From Paracoccaceae bacterium (GTDB taxonomy: Bacteria > Pseudomonadota > Alphaproteobacteria > Rhodobacterales > Rhodobacteraceae): a DNA stretch of 64,000 nucleotides. Positions 18,864 to 26,502 of the stretch are shown here, in pieces. Below the pieces are notes generated by a model. It searched no databases. It saw only the letters and a program-made list of their open reading frames with translations, and was not told where the DNA came from. The position numbers and the translations under genes were made by a program. The stretch covers positions 30,665 to 94,664 of the forward strand of contig JABSSD010000082.1 in NCBI GenBank assembly GCA_013214575.1, read 5' to 3'. Each line of letters begins with the position of its first letter. The first letter of the stretch is position 1.

Positions 18864-19736
18864 ATGGCAATCTGGAATCTAGGTTCGATCAACGCGGATA
18901 TGGTTTACACCCTGCCGCATTTGCCGCTGCCAGGGGAAACCCTGGCAGCGCTGGATCTGCAACAGTTTCTGGGCGGCAAGGGGGCCAATATGTCGGTCGC
19001 CGCCGCCCGCGCCGGATCTCATGTCTGCCACATCGGCGCCGTGGGACCAGACGGCGGCTGGGCGGTGGATCGGCTGCTGGACTACGGTGTCAACACGGAC
19101 CATATCGCCCGTGTCGATATCCCAACCGGCCACGCCATCATTGCGGTGGATCGTCAGGCCGAGAACCAGATCATCCTGTTTCCCGGCGCCAATCGGGCGA
19201 TAACCTCTGATCAACTGGGGCAGGCGCTGACCCAGGCCGCATCCGGCGATATTCTGGTGCTGCAAAACGAAACCAATATGCAGCCCGAGGCCGCCAAAAT
19301 GGGCCGCGATCTGGGTCTTCGGGTCTGTTATGCCGCGGCGCCGTTTGATGCCGCTGCGGTGCAAGCGGTGCTGCCCATGCTGGATCTTCTGTTCCTCAAC
19401 GAGGTCGAGGCGCAACAGTTGCAGCAGGCCACCGGCAAATCACCGATGGCGTTGGGTGTCGCAGATGTGATCATCACCCTGGGGGCCAAAGGCGCGCGCC
19501 ACTTCAGTGCTGAAACCGGCGAGATCCTCGACATTCCGGCACATGCTGTGACCGCCGTTGACACAACCGGCGCCGGTGACACTTTTACAGGCTATGTTCT
19601 CTCCGGTCTCGACCGGTGTTTGCCAATGCCGAAGGCGATGGCCCTGGCCAGCCGCGCTGCCGCCCTGATGGTGACACGACCGGGTACAGCCGACGTCATC
19701 CCGACCCTGAAAGAGGTGCAGGAGGCCCGCTTTTAG
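18864..19736 (+). CDS. rbsK: Ribokinase-like PfkB-family sugar kinase
   Basis: Probable ribokinase phosphorylating ribose or a related sugar. The 290-residue protein has the PfkB N-terminal motif with LGGKGANMSVAAARAG and the C-terminal signature DTTGAGDTFTGYVLSG, whose Asp is the catalytic base. No ribose transporter or rbs regulator is nearby, so the substrate is inferred from family only. It lies 6 nt after maeB and may be cotranscribed. A hairpin-and-tail repeat follows its stop. Confidence 0.8.
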   Translation: MAIWNLGSINADMVYTLPHLPLPGETLAALDLQQFLGGKGANMSVAAARAGSHVCHIGAVGPDGGWAVDRLLDYGVNTDHIARVDIPTGHAIIAVDRQAENQIILFPGANRAITSDQLGQALTQAASGDILVLQNETNMQPEAAKMGRDLGLRVCYAAAPFDAAAVQAVLPMLDLLFLNEVEAQQLQQATGKSPMALGVADVIITLGAKGARHFSAETGEILDIPAHAVTAVDTTGAGDTFTGYVLSGLDRCLPMPKAMALASRAAALMVTRPGTADVIPTLKEVQEARF

Positions 19737-19744
19737 GCGCTGGA

Positions 19745-19803
19745 TCCCACTGTTCATCTGGCCAGAAATATCCCGGGGGATCCAAAGGGGGCTGGCCCCC
19801 TTT
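19745..19803 (-). repeat. Hairpin-plus-tail intergenic repeat (copy D, minus orientation)
   Basis: AAAGGGGGC and GCCCCCTTT form a near-perfect stem around TG (19784-19803). Read on the minus strand the stem is followed by GGATCCCCCGGGATATTTC and TGGCCAGATGAAC. This is the same hairpin-then-tail layout as at 21713-21776. The stretch 19804-20072 holds a doubtful minus-strand frame for a small hydrophobic protein (start near 19928), a strong palindrome and the promoter area of the next gene. Confidence 0.55.
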
Positions 19804-19971
19804 GCCATTTTACTGCGTCTTTGCAAAAGCCGCAGCCTGTCCCCAAAGCTGCACCACACGCGTATCACCCCCACCAGCAGCAACAGTCCGAACAACAGCA
19901 GGTGTCTCAAATTGTCAGACATACCCATCACGGTCTCCCCTTGCGCCATCCTGACTGGGAGGCCATCCGGG

Positions 19972-20010
19972 CTCACCAGTTGGTGACACTATATGTCACC
20001 AACTGGTGAG
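19972..20010. promoter_or_regulatory. Perfect 39-bp palindrome, probable operator
   Basis: Two perfect 17-bp arms, CTCACCAGTTGGTGACA (19972-19988) and its exact complement (19994-20010), flank CTATA. It lies 62 bp upstream of the aminotransferase start. Each arm includes ACCA-N2-TGGT, so two overlapping dyads may be present. No T-run follows, which argues against a terminator. A GntR-, MarR- or TetR-type repressor site is plausible but the regulator is unknown. Confidence 0.75.
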
Positions 20011-20072
20011 CAGAATTTACTGCTTGGAATGATGCCCCAACCCTCCTAGCGTCGCGCCAACAGGAGGATCAG

Positions 20073-20981
20073 ATGACCGAGAAGATGAGCACCCACCAGG
20101 CCGAAGATGATCAGCGCAACGAATCGATCCTGATCTATGTAAACGGCCGCATTGTTGCCAAGGCCGAGGCAACCGTGTCGGTCTATGACAGTGGCTTCAT
20201 GCTGGGCGATGGGGTGTGGGAGGGTCTGCGTCTGTATAACGGGACTTGGGCCTTTCTGGATCAGCATCTCGACCGCCTGTTCGAAGCGATCAAGGCGATT
20301 GATCTGGACCTGGGGCTGGACCGTGCCGGGGTGATTGCCGCATTGATGGCAACACAGCAGGCCAACGACATGACCACAGATGCCCATGCCCGGATGATGG
20401 TCACCCGCGGCGTGAAAACCCGCCCCTTTCAGCACCCGTCGCTGTCCAAGCAGGGTCCGACCTTTGTTATCATAATGGAGCATTCGACACCAAAACTGCC
20501 ACGACCCATTCGGCTGGCCACGGTGCCGCACCTGCGCGGCCTACCGATGACGCAGGATCCAAAACTGAATTCACATTCCAAGCTGAATTGCATCCTGGCC
20601 TGTATCGCCGCCGAGAAGGCCGGCGCGGACGAGGGATTGATGCTGGATGTGAACGGTTTTGTGAACACCACCAATGCCTGCAACTTCTTCATCGTGCGCA
20701 AGGGGGAAGTTTGGACCTCGACCGGGGATTACTGCATGAACGGCATCACCCGGCAAAAGGTGATCGACCTGTGCCGTGCCAATGACATCCCGGTGTTTGA
20801 GCGCAATTTCTCATTGGTGGATACCTATGGCGCCGATGAGGCATTTTTGACCGGTACCTTTGGGGCGCAGACTCCGGTTAGCGAAATTGACGGCCGTCAG
20901 ATCGGTGAAGGTGACATGGGAGTGGTGACCCAAAAAATCCGCAGCCTTTATAAAGCTTTGATCGAACAGGAGGTCGGCTGA
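20073..20981 (+). CDS. Class IV PLP aminotransferase-like protein with altered active site
   Basis: A 302-residue fold-type IV PLP enzyme, related to branched-chain and D-amino-acid aminotransferases. The N-terminal half has VSVYDSGFMLGDGVWEGLR; the likely PLP lysine is K170 in NSHSKLNC. In the usual GxVxEGxxxNxF motif, where the Glu contacts the pyridine nitrogen, this protein reads GFVNTTNACNFF, so the Glu position is Thr199. The reaction is therefore uncertain; transaminase, lyase or another PLP chemistry is possible. AGGAGG precedes the start. The stop overlaps the next gene in TGATG, so the pair is cotranslated. A 39-bp palindrome lies upstream. Confidence 0.8.
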   Translation: MTEKMSTHQAEDDQRNESILIYVNGRIVAKAEATVSVYDSGFMLGDGVWEGLRLYNGTWAFLDQHLDRLFEAIKAIDLDLGLDRAGVIAALMATQQANDMTTDAHARMMVTRGVKTRPFQHPSLSKQGPTFVIIMEHSTPKLPRPIRLATVPHLRGLPMTQDPKLNSHSKLNCILACIAAEKAGADEGLMLDVNGFVNTTNACNFFIVRKGEVWTSTGDYCMNGITRQKVIDLCRANDIPVFERNFSLVDTYGADEAFLTGTFGAQTPVSEIDGRQIGEGDMGVVTQKIRSLYKALIEQEVG

Positions 20982-21694
20982 TGCGTATTGCGATGTGGTC
21001 GGGGCCCCGAAACCTGTCGACGGCAATGATGTATGCCTTCGGCAACCGCGCAGATTGTGCCGTTGTGGACGAGCCGTTTTATGCCTCCTATCTGGTCAAG
21101 ACGGGTCTGCAGCATCCGATGTGGCAAGAGATTCTGGACAGTCAATCGCATGATCCGGCTGTCGTGGTTGAGCAAATTACCGGCTCTAACCCAGGGGCAA
21201 AGCCCTATTACTATCAAAAACACATGACGCAGCATATGATAACAGGTGTGCCGCGCGACTGGATGCGCGCGGTCAAAAACGTCTTCCTGATCCGCCATCC
21301 GGCGCGGGTGATATCATCATACGCCGCCAAACGTGAAGATCCGACATTGGACGATATCGGATTTTGGCAGCAGAGCGAGTTGTTCGATGAAGTGACGGCT
21401 TGGGGCGGCAAACCGATTGTTGTGGACAGTCACGACATTCGGGAGAACCCGGCAATGATGCTGGAGAAATTATGCGACGCTATCGACATGCCGTTTTCAG
21501 CGCAGATGTTGACCTGGCCCAAGGGCGGCCACAAGGACGACGGAGCCTGGGCCCGCCACTGGTATGGCTCAGTCTGGACCTCAAACGGGTTTGCCGGCGC
21601 CGAGGCCGACTTGCCTGAGGTGCCGGAGCACCTGCAAGATGTTCTGGATGCAGCGATGCCGTATTATGAGCAGATGAAAGCGGTGCGGCTGTAA
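20981..21694 (+). CDS. Sulfotransferase-like P-loop protein
   Basis: A 237-residue protein resembling sulfotransferases. The N-terminal WSGPRNLSTAMM (residues 6-17) occupies the position of the PAPS 5'-phosphosulfate loop but differs from the usual RSGTTWL-type sequence. RHPARVISSY (105-114) matches the 3'-phosphate-binding motif with its Arg and Ser. DEPFY and a C-terminal WYxSVWTSxGF-like stretch are present. It is coupled to the aminotransferase-like gene by a 1-nt stop/start overlap, so both probably act on one small amino or keto metabolite. Substrate is unknown. Confidence 0.75.
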   Translation: MRIAMWSGPRNLSTAMMYAFGNRADCAVVDEPFYASYLVKTGLQHPMWQEILDSQSHDPAVVVEQITGSNPGAKPYYYQKHMTQHMITGVPRDWMRAVKNVFLIRHPARVISSYAAKREDPTLDDIGFWQQSELFDEVTAWGGKPIVVDSHDIRENPAMMLEKLCDAIDMPFSAQMLTWPKGGHKDDGAWARHWYGSVWTSNGFAGAEADLPEVPEHLQDVLDAAMPYYEQMKAVRL

Positions 21695-21712
21695 AGGGGC
21701 TGTAAGGGGAAG

Positions 21713-21776
21713 GAGGGGCTTTGCCCCTCTGCACCTGCGGCGCATTCACCCCAGAGTAGTTTTGGCAAAAAGAACC
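21713..21776 (+). repeat. Hairpin-plus-tail intergenic repeat (copy B)
   Basis: GAGGGGC and GCCCCTC form a perfect 7-bp stem with a TTT loop (21713-21729), followed by a spacer and the tail GAGTAGTTTTGGCAAAAAG (from 21754). It lies between the sulfotransferase-like gene and convergent SCP2 gene and may act as a terminator. Confidence 0.6.
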
Positions 21777-21780
21777 AGGC

Positions 21781-22065
21781 TCAGCCCAGAAGCTTACCCA
21801 GCTTCATGGCAACGGACATGTCGCCCGAGATTTTTAGTTTGCCCATCATCACCCCGGTCATCGGGTTCAGTTTGCCGGTCAGAAGTTTGCCCAGGTTGTC
21901 TTGTGATAGGCGGATGGTGCAGTCGGTGTCCTGATCCGTTGTGCTGGCCTGATTCTCGGCCAATACGATGACACCGGCATCGCCGCAGTCAAATTTCAAT
22001 GATCCCTCAAATCGGGTACCATTGAGGCCTGTTTGAATGCGGTCTGCGATATCCTGAAGTGTCAT
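21781..22065 (-). CDS. SCP2 sterol-carrier-domain protein
   Basis: A 94-residue single-domain protein of the SCP2 lipid-binding family, with the typical core GVIVLAENQ and the C-terminal GKLLTGKLNPMTGVMMGKLKISGDM segment. Such small bacterial proteins are cytoplasmic and probably bind fatty acyl or other hydrophobic ligands, but their ligands are rarely known. It is preceded by a leftward DUF1810 gene with a 72-nt gap and may share its transcript. Confidence 0.85.
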   Translation of the reverse strand: MTLQDIADRIQTGLNGTRFEGSLKFDCGDAGVIVLAENQASTTDQDTDCTIRLSQDNLGKLLTGKLNPMTGVMMGKLKISGDMSVAMKLGKLLG

Positions 22066-22137
22066 GTGTCTCTCCCTGCCTGAGGCCAGCGATACGTCGG
22101 AACGGCAGGCTGGGCAATGCTGACCAAAGGTGACTTA

Positions 22138-22572
22138 TCAGTCGGAAAGAATTTCAACTGTCGCCGGGCAGACTGCGCCGTCAAAAAAGGCCTCAAGAAC
22201 CTGCTGGAATTCAGCTGCAGCGCCGGGAACGGCGGCAAACAGTGTCATTGATGAACATAATTTTTTGGCGTCCGTTGTGCCCAAGATCTGATCTGCCGGG
22301 GTGCCGGGGTGGGTCAGCAGCAACCGGCTGACCTCGATTAATCGGCGGTTCAGCTCTGGATGGGCCAAATAGGCTGCGGCCTCGGTCAGGTCTTCGATCC
22401 CGTATAGCTGCGCCATATGGGATTCTCCCAATTCAGCGAGCTGGGGAAAGACAAACCACATCCAGTGGTTTGTCTTTTGACCGGCTTTCAGCTCGGCCAG
22501 GACACCGTTCCAGACAGTGTCCTGGGCCTCGATAAACATCTCTAATTCATCAGAGAAGTCGTCGTCTTCCAT
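22138..22572 (-). CDS. DUF1810 family protein
   Basis: A 144-residue soluble protein. The segments FIEAQDTVWNGVLAELKAGQKTNHWMW followed by FVFPQLAELGES, then AYLAHPELNRRLIEV, are characteristic of the DUF1810 family, whose function is not established. The start ATG overlaps the argG stop by one nucleotide, so it is probably the second gene of an argG-led leftward operon. No membrane or export signal is visible. Confidence 0.85.
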   Translation of the reverse strand: MEDDDFSDELEMFIEAQDTVWNGVLAELKAGQKTNHWMWFVFPQLAELGESHMAQLYGIEDLTEAAAYLAHPELNRRLIEVSRLLLTHPGTPADQILGTTDAKKLCSSMTLFAAVPGAAAEFQQVLEAFFDGAVCPATVEILSD

Positions 22573-23795
22573 TATTTTACCCGTTTGTTCCGCTTCGCAA
22601 TCAACTTTAAGCGTAGGGCCTGCAGTTGGATAAAGCCACCTGCATCTTTTTGATCGTATGCGCCGGCGTCATCCTCAAAGGTCACATGCTCTTCGGAATA
22701 CAGCGAATGCTCGGACCAGCGGCCAACACAAGAGGCGGAGCCTTTGTACAGTTTCAGCCGCACGGTGCCGGTGACATGGGTCTGGCTGGCGTCGATGGCG
22801 GCCTGCAGCATTTCACGCTCGGGCGAATACCAAAAACCGTTGTAGATCAGTTCGGCATATTTTGGCATCAGCTCGTCTTTGAGATGCATGGCGCCGCGAT
22901 CCATGGTGATCGATTCAATGCCGCGGTGGGCTTCCAGCAGCAGGGTGCCGCCGGGGGTCTCGTAGATGCCGCGCGATTTCATGCCAACAAAGCGGCCCTC
23001 AACCAGGTCCAGACGGCCACAACCGTGTTTGCCGCCCAGTTCGTTCAGTTTGGTCAGGATGGTGGCGGGCGACATTGCCTCGCCATTGATGCTGACCGCG
23101 TCGCCTTGCTCGAAACCGACTTCGATGAATTCGGGGGTATTGGGGGCGTCTTCGGGATTCACGGTGCGCTGATAGACGTAATCGGGCGCCATCACGGCCG
23201 GATCTTCCAGAACTTTGCCCTCAGAAGAGGTGTGCAGCAGGTTGGCATCCACCGAGAACGGTGCCTCGCCACGTTTGTCTGTGGCCACCGGGATTTGGTT
23301 CTGCTCGGCAAATTCCAGCAATTTGGTGCGCGAGGACAGGTCCCAGATCCGCCAGGGTGCGATCACCTTGATGTCGGGGTTCAGCGCATAGGCGGCAAGT
23401 TCAAACCGAACCTGATCGTTGCCCTTGCCGGTGGCGCCGTGTGCGATAGCGTCTGCACCCACCGCCTCGGCGATTTCAACCAGACGTTTGGAGATCAGCG
23501 GCCGGGCAATCGAAGTGCCCAGCAGATAGAGGCCCTCATAGACTGCATTGGCGCGGAACATCGGGAACACGAAGTCGCGGACAAATTCTTCGCGGACGTC
23601 TTCGATATAGATGTTTTCCGGCGGGATACCCAGCAATTCAGCCTTGGCGCGGGCGGGCTCCAGCTCTTCGCCCTGACCCAGATCGGCGGTAAAGGTGATA
23701 ACCTCGCAGCCGTACTCGGTCTGCAGCCATTTCAGGATGATCGAGGTATCAAGGCCACCGGAATAGGCCAGAACAACTTTTTTGGGCGCGGACAT
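22572..23795 (-). CDS. argG: Argininosuccinate synthase
   Basis: Joins citrulline and aspartate using ATP in arginine synthesis. The 407-residue length is typical. The ATP-pyrophosphatase P-loop AYSGGLDTS is at residues 10-18, followed by [11 protein letters not shown] and [13 protein letters not shown] (citrulline/aspartate binding). DUF1810 overlaps its stop by one nucleotide. The other arginine gene in the window, argJ, is 32 kb away. A long open frame on the opposite strand is only a shadow. Confidence 0.97.
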   Translation of the reverse strand: MSAPKKVVLAYSGGLDTSIILKWLQTEYGCEVITFTADLGQGEELEPARAKAELLGIPPENIYIEDVREEFVRDFVFPMFRANAVYEGLYLLGTSIARPLISKRLVEIAEAVGADAIAHGATGKGNDQVRFELAAYALNPDIKVIAPWRIWDLSSRTKLLEFAEQNQIPVATDKRGEAPFSVDANLLHTSSEGKVLEDPAVMAPDYVYQRTVNPEDAPNTPEFIEVGFEQGDAVSINGEAMSPATILTKLNELGGKHGCGRLDLVEGRFVGMKSRGIYETPGGTLLLEAHRGIESITMDRGAMHLKDELMPKYAELIYNGFWYSPEREMLQAAIDASQTHVTGTVRLKLYKGSASCVGRWSEHSLYSEEHVTFEDDAGAYDQKDAGGFIQLQALRLKLIAKRNKRVK

Positions 23796-23932
23796 GGGGA
23801 TTTCCTCTTAAGCAGAACGATTGGCCGATATCGGTTTTCACGCGGGAGGGCAAGGTTTTCCGGGCTTTTCACCGTGGGTTGCTGAGTTTAGGGTCCAAGA
23901 CAGATTTAGTATGGCATTTGAAAGGAAGAGAT

Positions 23933-24694
23933 ATGAAAGGTTGGCGTATTTTTGCGCATTCGGTGGGAATGGTCACTCGTAACCTGCCAGAAGCATTGCG
24001 GATTGCCCTGGTGCCGGTGTTGATCGGGTTTGCACTGATCGTTGCACTAACATTGGTGACCGGGCTGTCCTTTGGCACCATGTCTGACCCGGAGGCGATG
24101 GACAAGATGATGCGGGACGGCGGTATGGGGGCTTTCTTTTTTCCGCTTATCCTGTTTGCCATCGTGTTCATTGTGATCGAGCTGTGGATATTTGTGTCCT
24201 GGCACCGGTTTATCCTGCTCGAGGAGTATCCTACAGGTTGGATCCCGGAATTCCGGTTTGACCGTATCATGGCCTATTTTGGTCGCGGTTTTTTGATCGG
24301 GGTCATCATGGCGGCTATGTGGATTCCGGTGATGATGGTAACTATGCTGTTGGGCCCCTTGGCTATAATAGGTGTTCTGGGCGCGATCCTGTTTTCGGTT
24401 GTTCTTTTCTATCGGCTGGTTCCTATGTTGCCCGCCGCTGCTGTTGGCAAGCCGCTGACCATTGGACAGGCGTGGGAGGCAACCAAAGGAGCATCCGGCA
24501 CTATCCTTGTGCTGGTCGTTGTTATCTTTGGGGCACAATTTTTGCTGCAGGTGGTAACTGGGCTGTCAATAATGGTGTTCGCGCCGCTTGGTATTGTGTT
24601 CCAGCTGTTCACGGCCCTGGTGATGTCGCTGGTCAATGTCAGCATCCTGACCACCATCTACGGTCACTATGTCGAAGGCCGCCCCATCGACTGA
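23933..24694 (+). CDS. Conserved membrane protein of unknown function
   Basis: A 253-residue integral membrane protein with about six hydrophobic segments, starting MKGWRIFAHSVGMVTRNLPEALRI. The ATG at 23933 is chosen because AGGAAGAG precedes it; the frame extends 18 codons upstream without support. WIFVSWHRFILLEEYPTGWIPEF between the second and third membrane segments and the Gly-rich late helices are reminiscent of membrane proteins common in this lineage, but I recognise no functional motif. It is divergent from argG and followed by ilvA. Confidence 0.75.
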   Translation: MKGWRIFAHSVGMVTRNLPEALRIALVPVLIGFALIVALTLVTGLSFGTMSDPEAMDKMMRDGGMGAFFFPLILFAIVFIVIELWIFVSWHRFILLEEYPTGWIPEFRFDRIMAYFGRGFLIGVIMAAMWIPVMMVTMLLGPLAIIGVLGAILFSVVLFYRLVPMLPAAAVGKPLTIGQAWEATKGASGTILVLVVVIFGAQFLLQVVTGLSIMVFAPLGIVFQLFTALVMSLVNVSILTTIYGHYVEGRPID

Positions 24695-24762
24695 CGGTAT
24701 TCTTATGTATGCTTTCTGCCTGCCCCTTGCCTTGGGGGCGGGCATAGGTCACTCAATACGTT

Positions 24763-25989
24763 ATGACTGATTTCCAGACCAAGGCCCGTGCCGCCGAAGC
24801 CGCCATGCGCGAGGTATTCCCCGTCACTCCGCTGCAGCGCAATGCGCATTTGTCCGACCGTTTTGGCGCCGAGATTTATCTGAAACGCGAAGATCTTAGC
24901 CCGGTCCGATCCTATAAGATTCGGGGTGCCTATAATGCCATGCGCAAGCTGCCCGATCAGGATCTGTTTGTTTGTGCCAGTGCCGGCAATCATGCCCAGG
25001 GCGTTGCCTATATGTGCAGTCACATGGGGGTAAAGGGCGTGATCTTCATGCCGGTGACGACGCCGCAGCAAAAGATCCAGAAAACCCGGATATTTGGTGG
25101 CGATCAGGTCGAAATCCACCTGGTTGGGGATTATTTTGACGATACCCTTGCGGCGGCGCAGGCGTGGTGCCAGCGCGAGGGCGGGTATTTTCTATCGCCG
25201 TTTGACGATGCGGATGTGATTGAAGGCCAAAGCTCGATCGCGGTTGAGATTGAGGCGCAATTGGGCCGGGTGCCCGATCATGTGATCTTGCCGGTGGGCG
25301 GCGGTGGCATGTCCTCCGGGGTGGTGTCCTGGTTCGGCGACCGGGTGCATTGCCTGTTTGTGGAACCTGCGGGCGGGGCCTGCCTGCGGGCGGCGCTGAC
25401 GGCCGGCCATCCGGTGTCGCTGGACCGTGTCGATACCTTTGTGGATGGCGCTGCGGTGGGGCGCATTGGGGTGCTGCCCTTTGCCGTGTTGCAACATGTG
25501 CCGCTGCCGGATGTGCTGAGCATTTCCGAGGATCGGATCTGCACCACCATGATCGAAATGCTGAATGTGGAGGGCATCGTGCTGGAGCCGGCCGGCGCAT
25601 TGGCGGTTGAGGCACTGGGCGATGTGCGCTCGTGGATCCGTGGCAAAACAGTGGTTTGTGTTACCTCTGGTGGTAATTTTGATTTTGAACGACTGCCCGA
25701 GGTCAAGGAGCGCGCACAGCGTTACTCAGGTGTTAAAAAATATTTCCTGCTGCGGCTGCCGCAGCGCCCCGGTGCGTTGAAAGAATTCCTTGGTATTCTG
25801 GGACCGGAAGACGACATCGCCCGGTTTGAATATATGAAGAAATCTGCGCGCAACTTTGGCTCGGTGCTGATCGGCATTGAGACCAATAGACCCGAGAATT
25901 TTCCGAAACTTTTTGCCCGGCTTGAGGCGGCCGGGTTCACCTACACTGACATCACCAACGACGAAACGCTGGCCCAGTTTGTGATTTGA
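24763..25989 (+). CDS. ilvA: Threonine dehydratase (ammonia-lyase)
   Basis: PLP enzyme converting threonine to 2-oxobutyrate, the entry to isoleucine synthesis. The 408-residue chain has YLKREDLSPVRSYKIRGAYNAM with the PLP lysine in SYKIRGA near residue 50, SAGNHAQG near 72 and the glycine-rich PVGGGGM phosphate loop. A single C-terminal ACT-like regulatory region begins with KKYFLLRLPQRPGALKEFL. This is the short form with one ACT-like segment, smaller than the E. coli enzyme. A GC-rich hairpin lies just upstream (24718-24743). Confidence 0.93.
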   Translation: MTDFQTKARAAEAAMREVFPVTPLQRNAHLSDRFGAEIYLKREDLSPVRSYKIRGAYNAMRKLPDQDLFVCASAGNHAQGVAYMCSHMGVKGVIFMPVTTPQQKIQKTRIFGGDQVEIHLVGDYFDDTLAAAQAWCQREGGYFLSPFDDADVIEGQSSIAVEIEAQLGRVPDHVILPVGGGGMSSGVVSWFGDRVHCLFVEPAGGACLRAALTAGHPVSLDRVDTFVDGAAVGRIGVLPFAVLQHVPLPDVLSISEDRICTTMIEMLNVEGIVLEPAGALAVEALGDVRSWIRGKTVVCVTSGGNFDFERLPEVKERAQRYSGVKKYFLLRLPQRPGALKEFLGILGPEDDIARFEYMKKSARNFGSVLIGIETNRPENFPKLFARLEAAGFTYTDITNDETLAQFVI

Positions 25990-26005
25990 CCCGGCTCTGG
26001 CGCAC

Positions 26006-26332
26006 TTAAAACCGGGTTGGCAATTCGTCGATGAACATCGTCTTGGAGGTTTGATATTCTGCAATAATAGCCGCAACATTGACTGTTTCAGCCTGGCCCT
26101 GGGCAGATCTAGTTTCACCATCCTGGCACAGCGATGAAAAGGCCTTAAATCCAAGGCTGAGCGCGCTGCCTTTCAGAAAGTGCAAATCCTGCTCTAGCTG
26201 TGTTCGGTCGATGTTTTTGCTGAGTTTGCCAATGACTTCCTCAACCTCTTCCATGAATAAATCGACAACTTCACCAAAATCTTCTGCGCCGACCTCTGCA
26301 CGCAACTCTGTCACTCTTGGCCAATCAATCAT
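26006..26332 (-). CDS. Stand-alone Hpt phosphotransfer protein
   Basis: A 108-residue histidine phosphotransfer domain. The motif DLHFLKGSALSLGF places the phospho-accepting histidine at residue 51. The ATG at 26332 (MIDWPRV) is chosen; a longer frame to 26416 adds 28 unlikely residues. Hpt domains relay phosphate between hybrid sensor kinases and response regulators in the cytoplasm. The divergent gene at 26503 encodes a receiver-domain phosphatase, the obvious candidate partner, but no kinase is nearby. Confidence 0.88.
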   Translation of the reverse strand: MIDWPRVTELRAEVGAEDFGEVVDLFMEEVEEVIGKLSKNIDRTQLEQDLHFLKGSALSLGFKAFSSLCQDGETRSAQGQAETVNVAAIIAEYQTSKTMFIDELPTRF

Positions 26333-26357
26333 GGAGTAATTCCTGTTACATAAAGCT

Positions 26358-26458
26358 AATTTCACGATTTTGGCAGCAAGGGGTGAAATTATGGTGAACG
26401 GAAGAAACAATATCAAATTGTAGGGTTCATAGCTTATTAAGCGACAAGTATGATATTG
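26358..26458. promoter_or_regulatory. Inverted repeats between divergent hpt and PP2C genes
   Basis: The 170-bp divergent gap contains two perfect 8-bp inverted repeats: AATTTCAC (26358-26365) with GTGAAATT (26383-26390), and CAATATCA (26408-26415) with TGATATTG (26451-26458). They could be operators for joint control. Eight-bp arms can arise by chance, so this is only suggestive. Confidence 0.35.
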
Positions 26459-26502
26459 CCCTCAGTTACTGCACATCTGCCGAGATTAACGAGGTTCCAT
26501 CT

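Noticed and set aside
19804..19930. Small hydrophobic protein on the minus strand (MSDNLRHLLLFGLLLLVG...)
   Set aside because: Runs into the intergenic repeat without its own stop and has no convincing homology; another frame in the same place ends neatly at a TAA but has no start. Perhaps a decayed gene; too weak to list as CDS.
22626..23885. 419-codon open frame opposite argG
   Set aside because: Lies exactly antisense to a highly conserved enzyme; composition is that of a shadow frame in GC-rich DNA, with no recognisable motif.
24718..24743. GC-rich hairpin upstream of ilvA as a branched-chain amino acid attenuator
   Set aside because: No leader peptide rich in Ile, Val or Leu and no T-run follow; it is probably only a weak structure or partial terminator.
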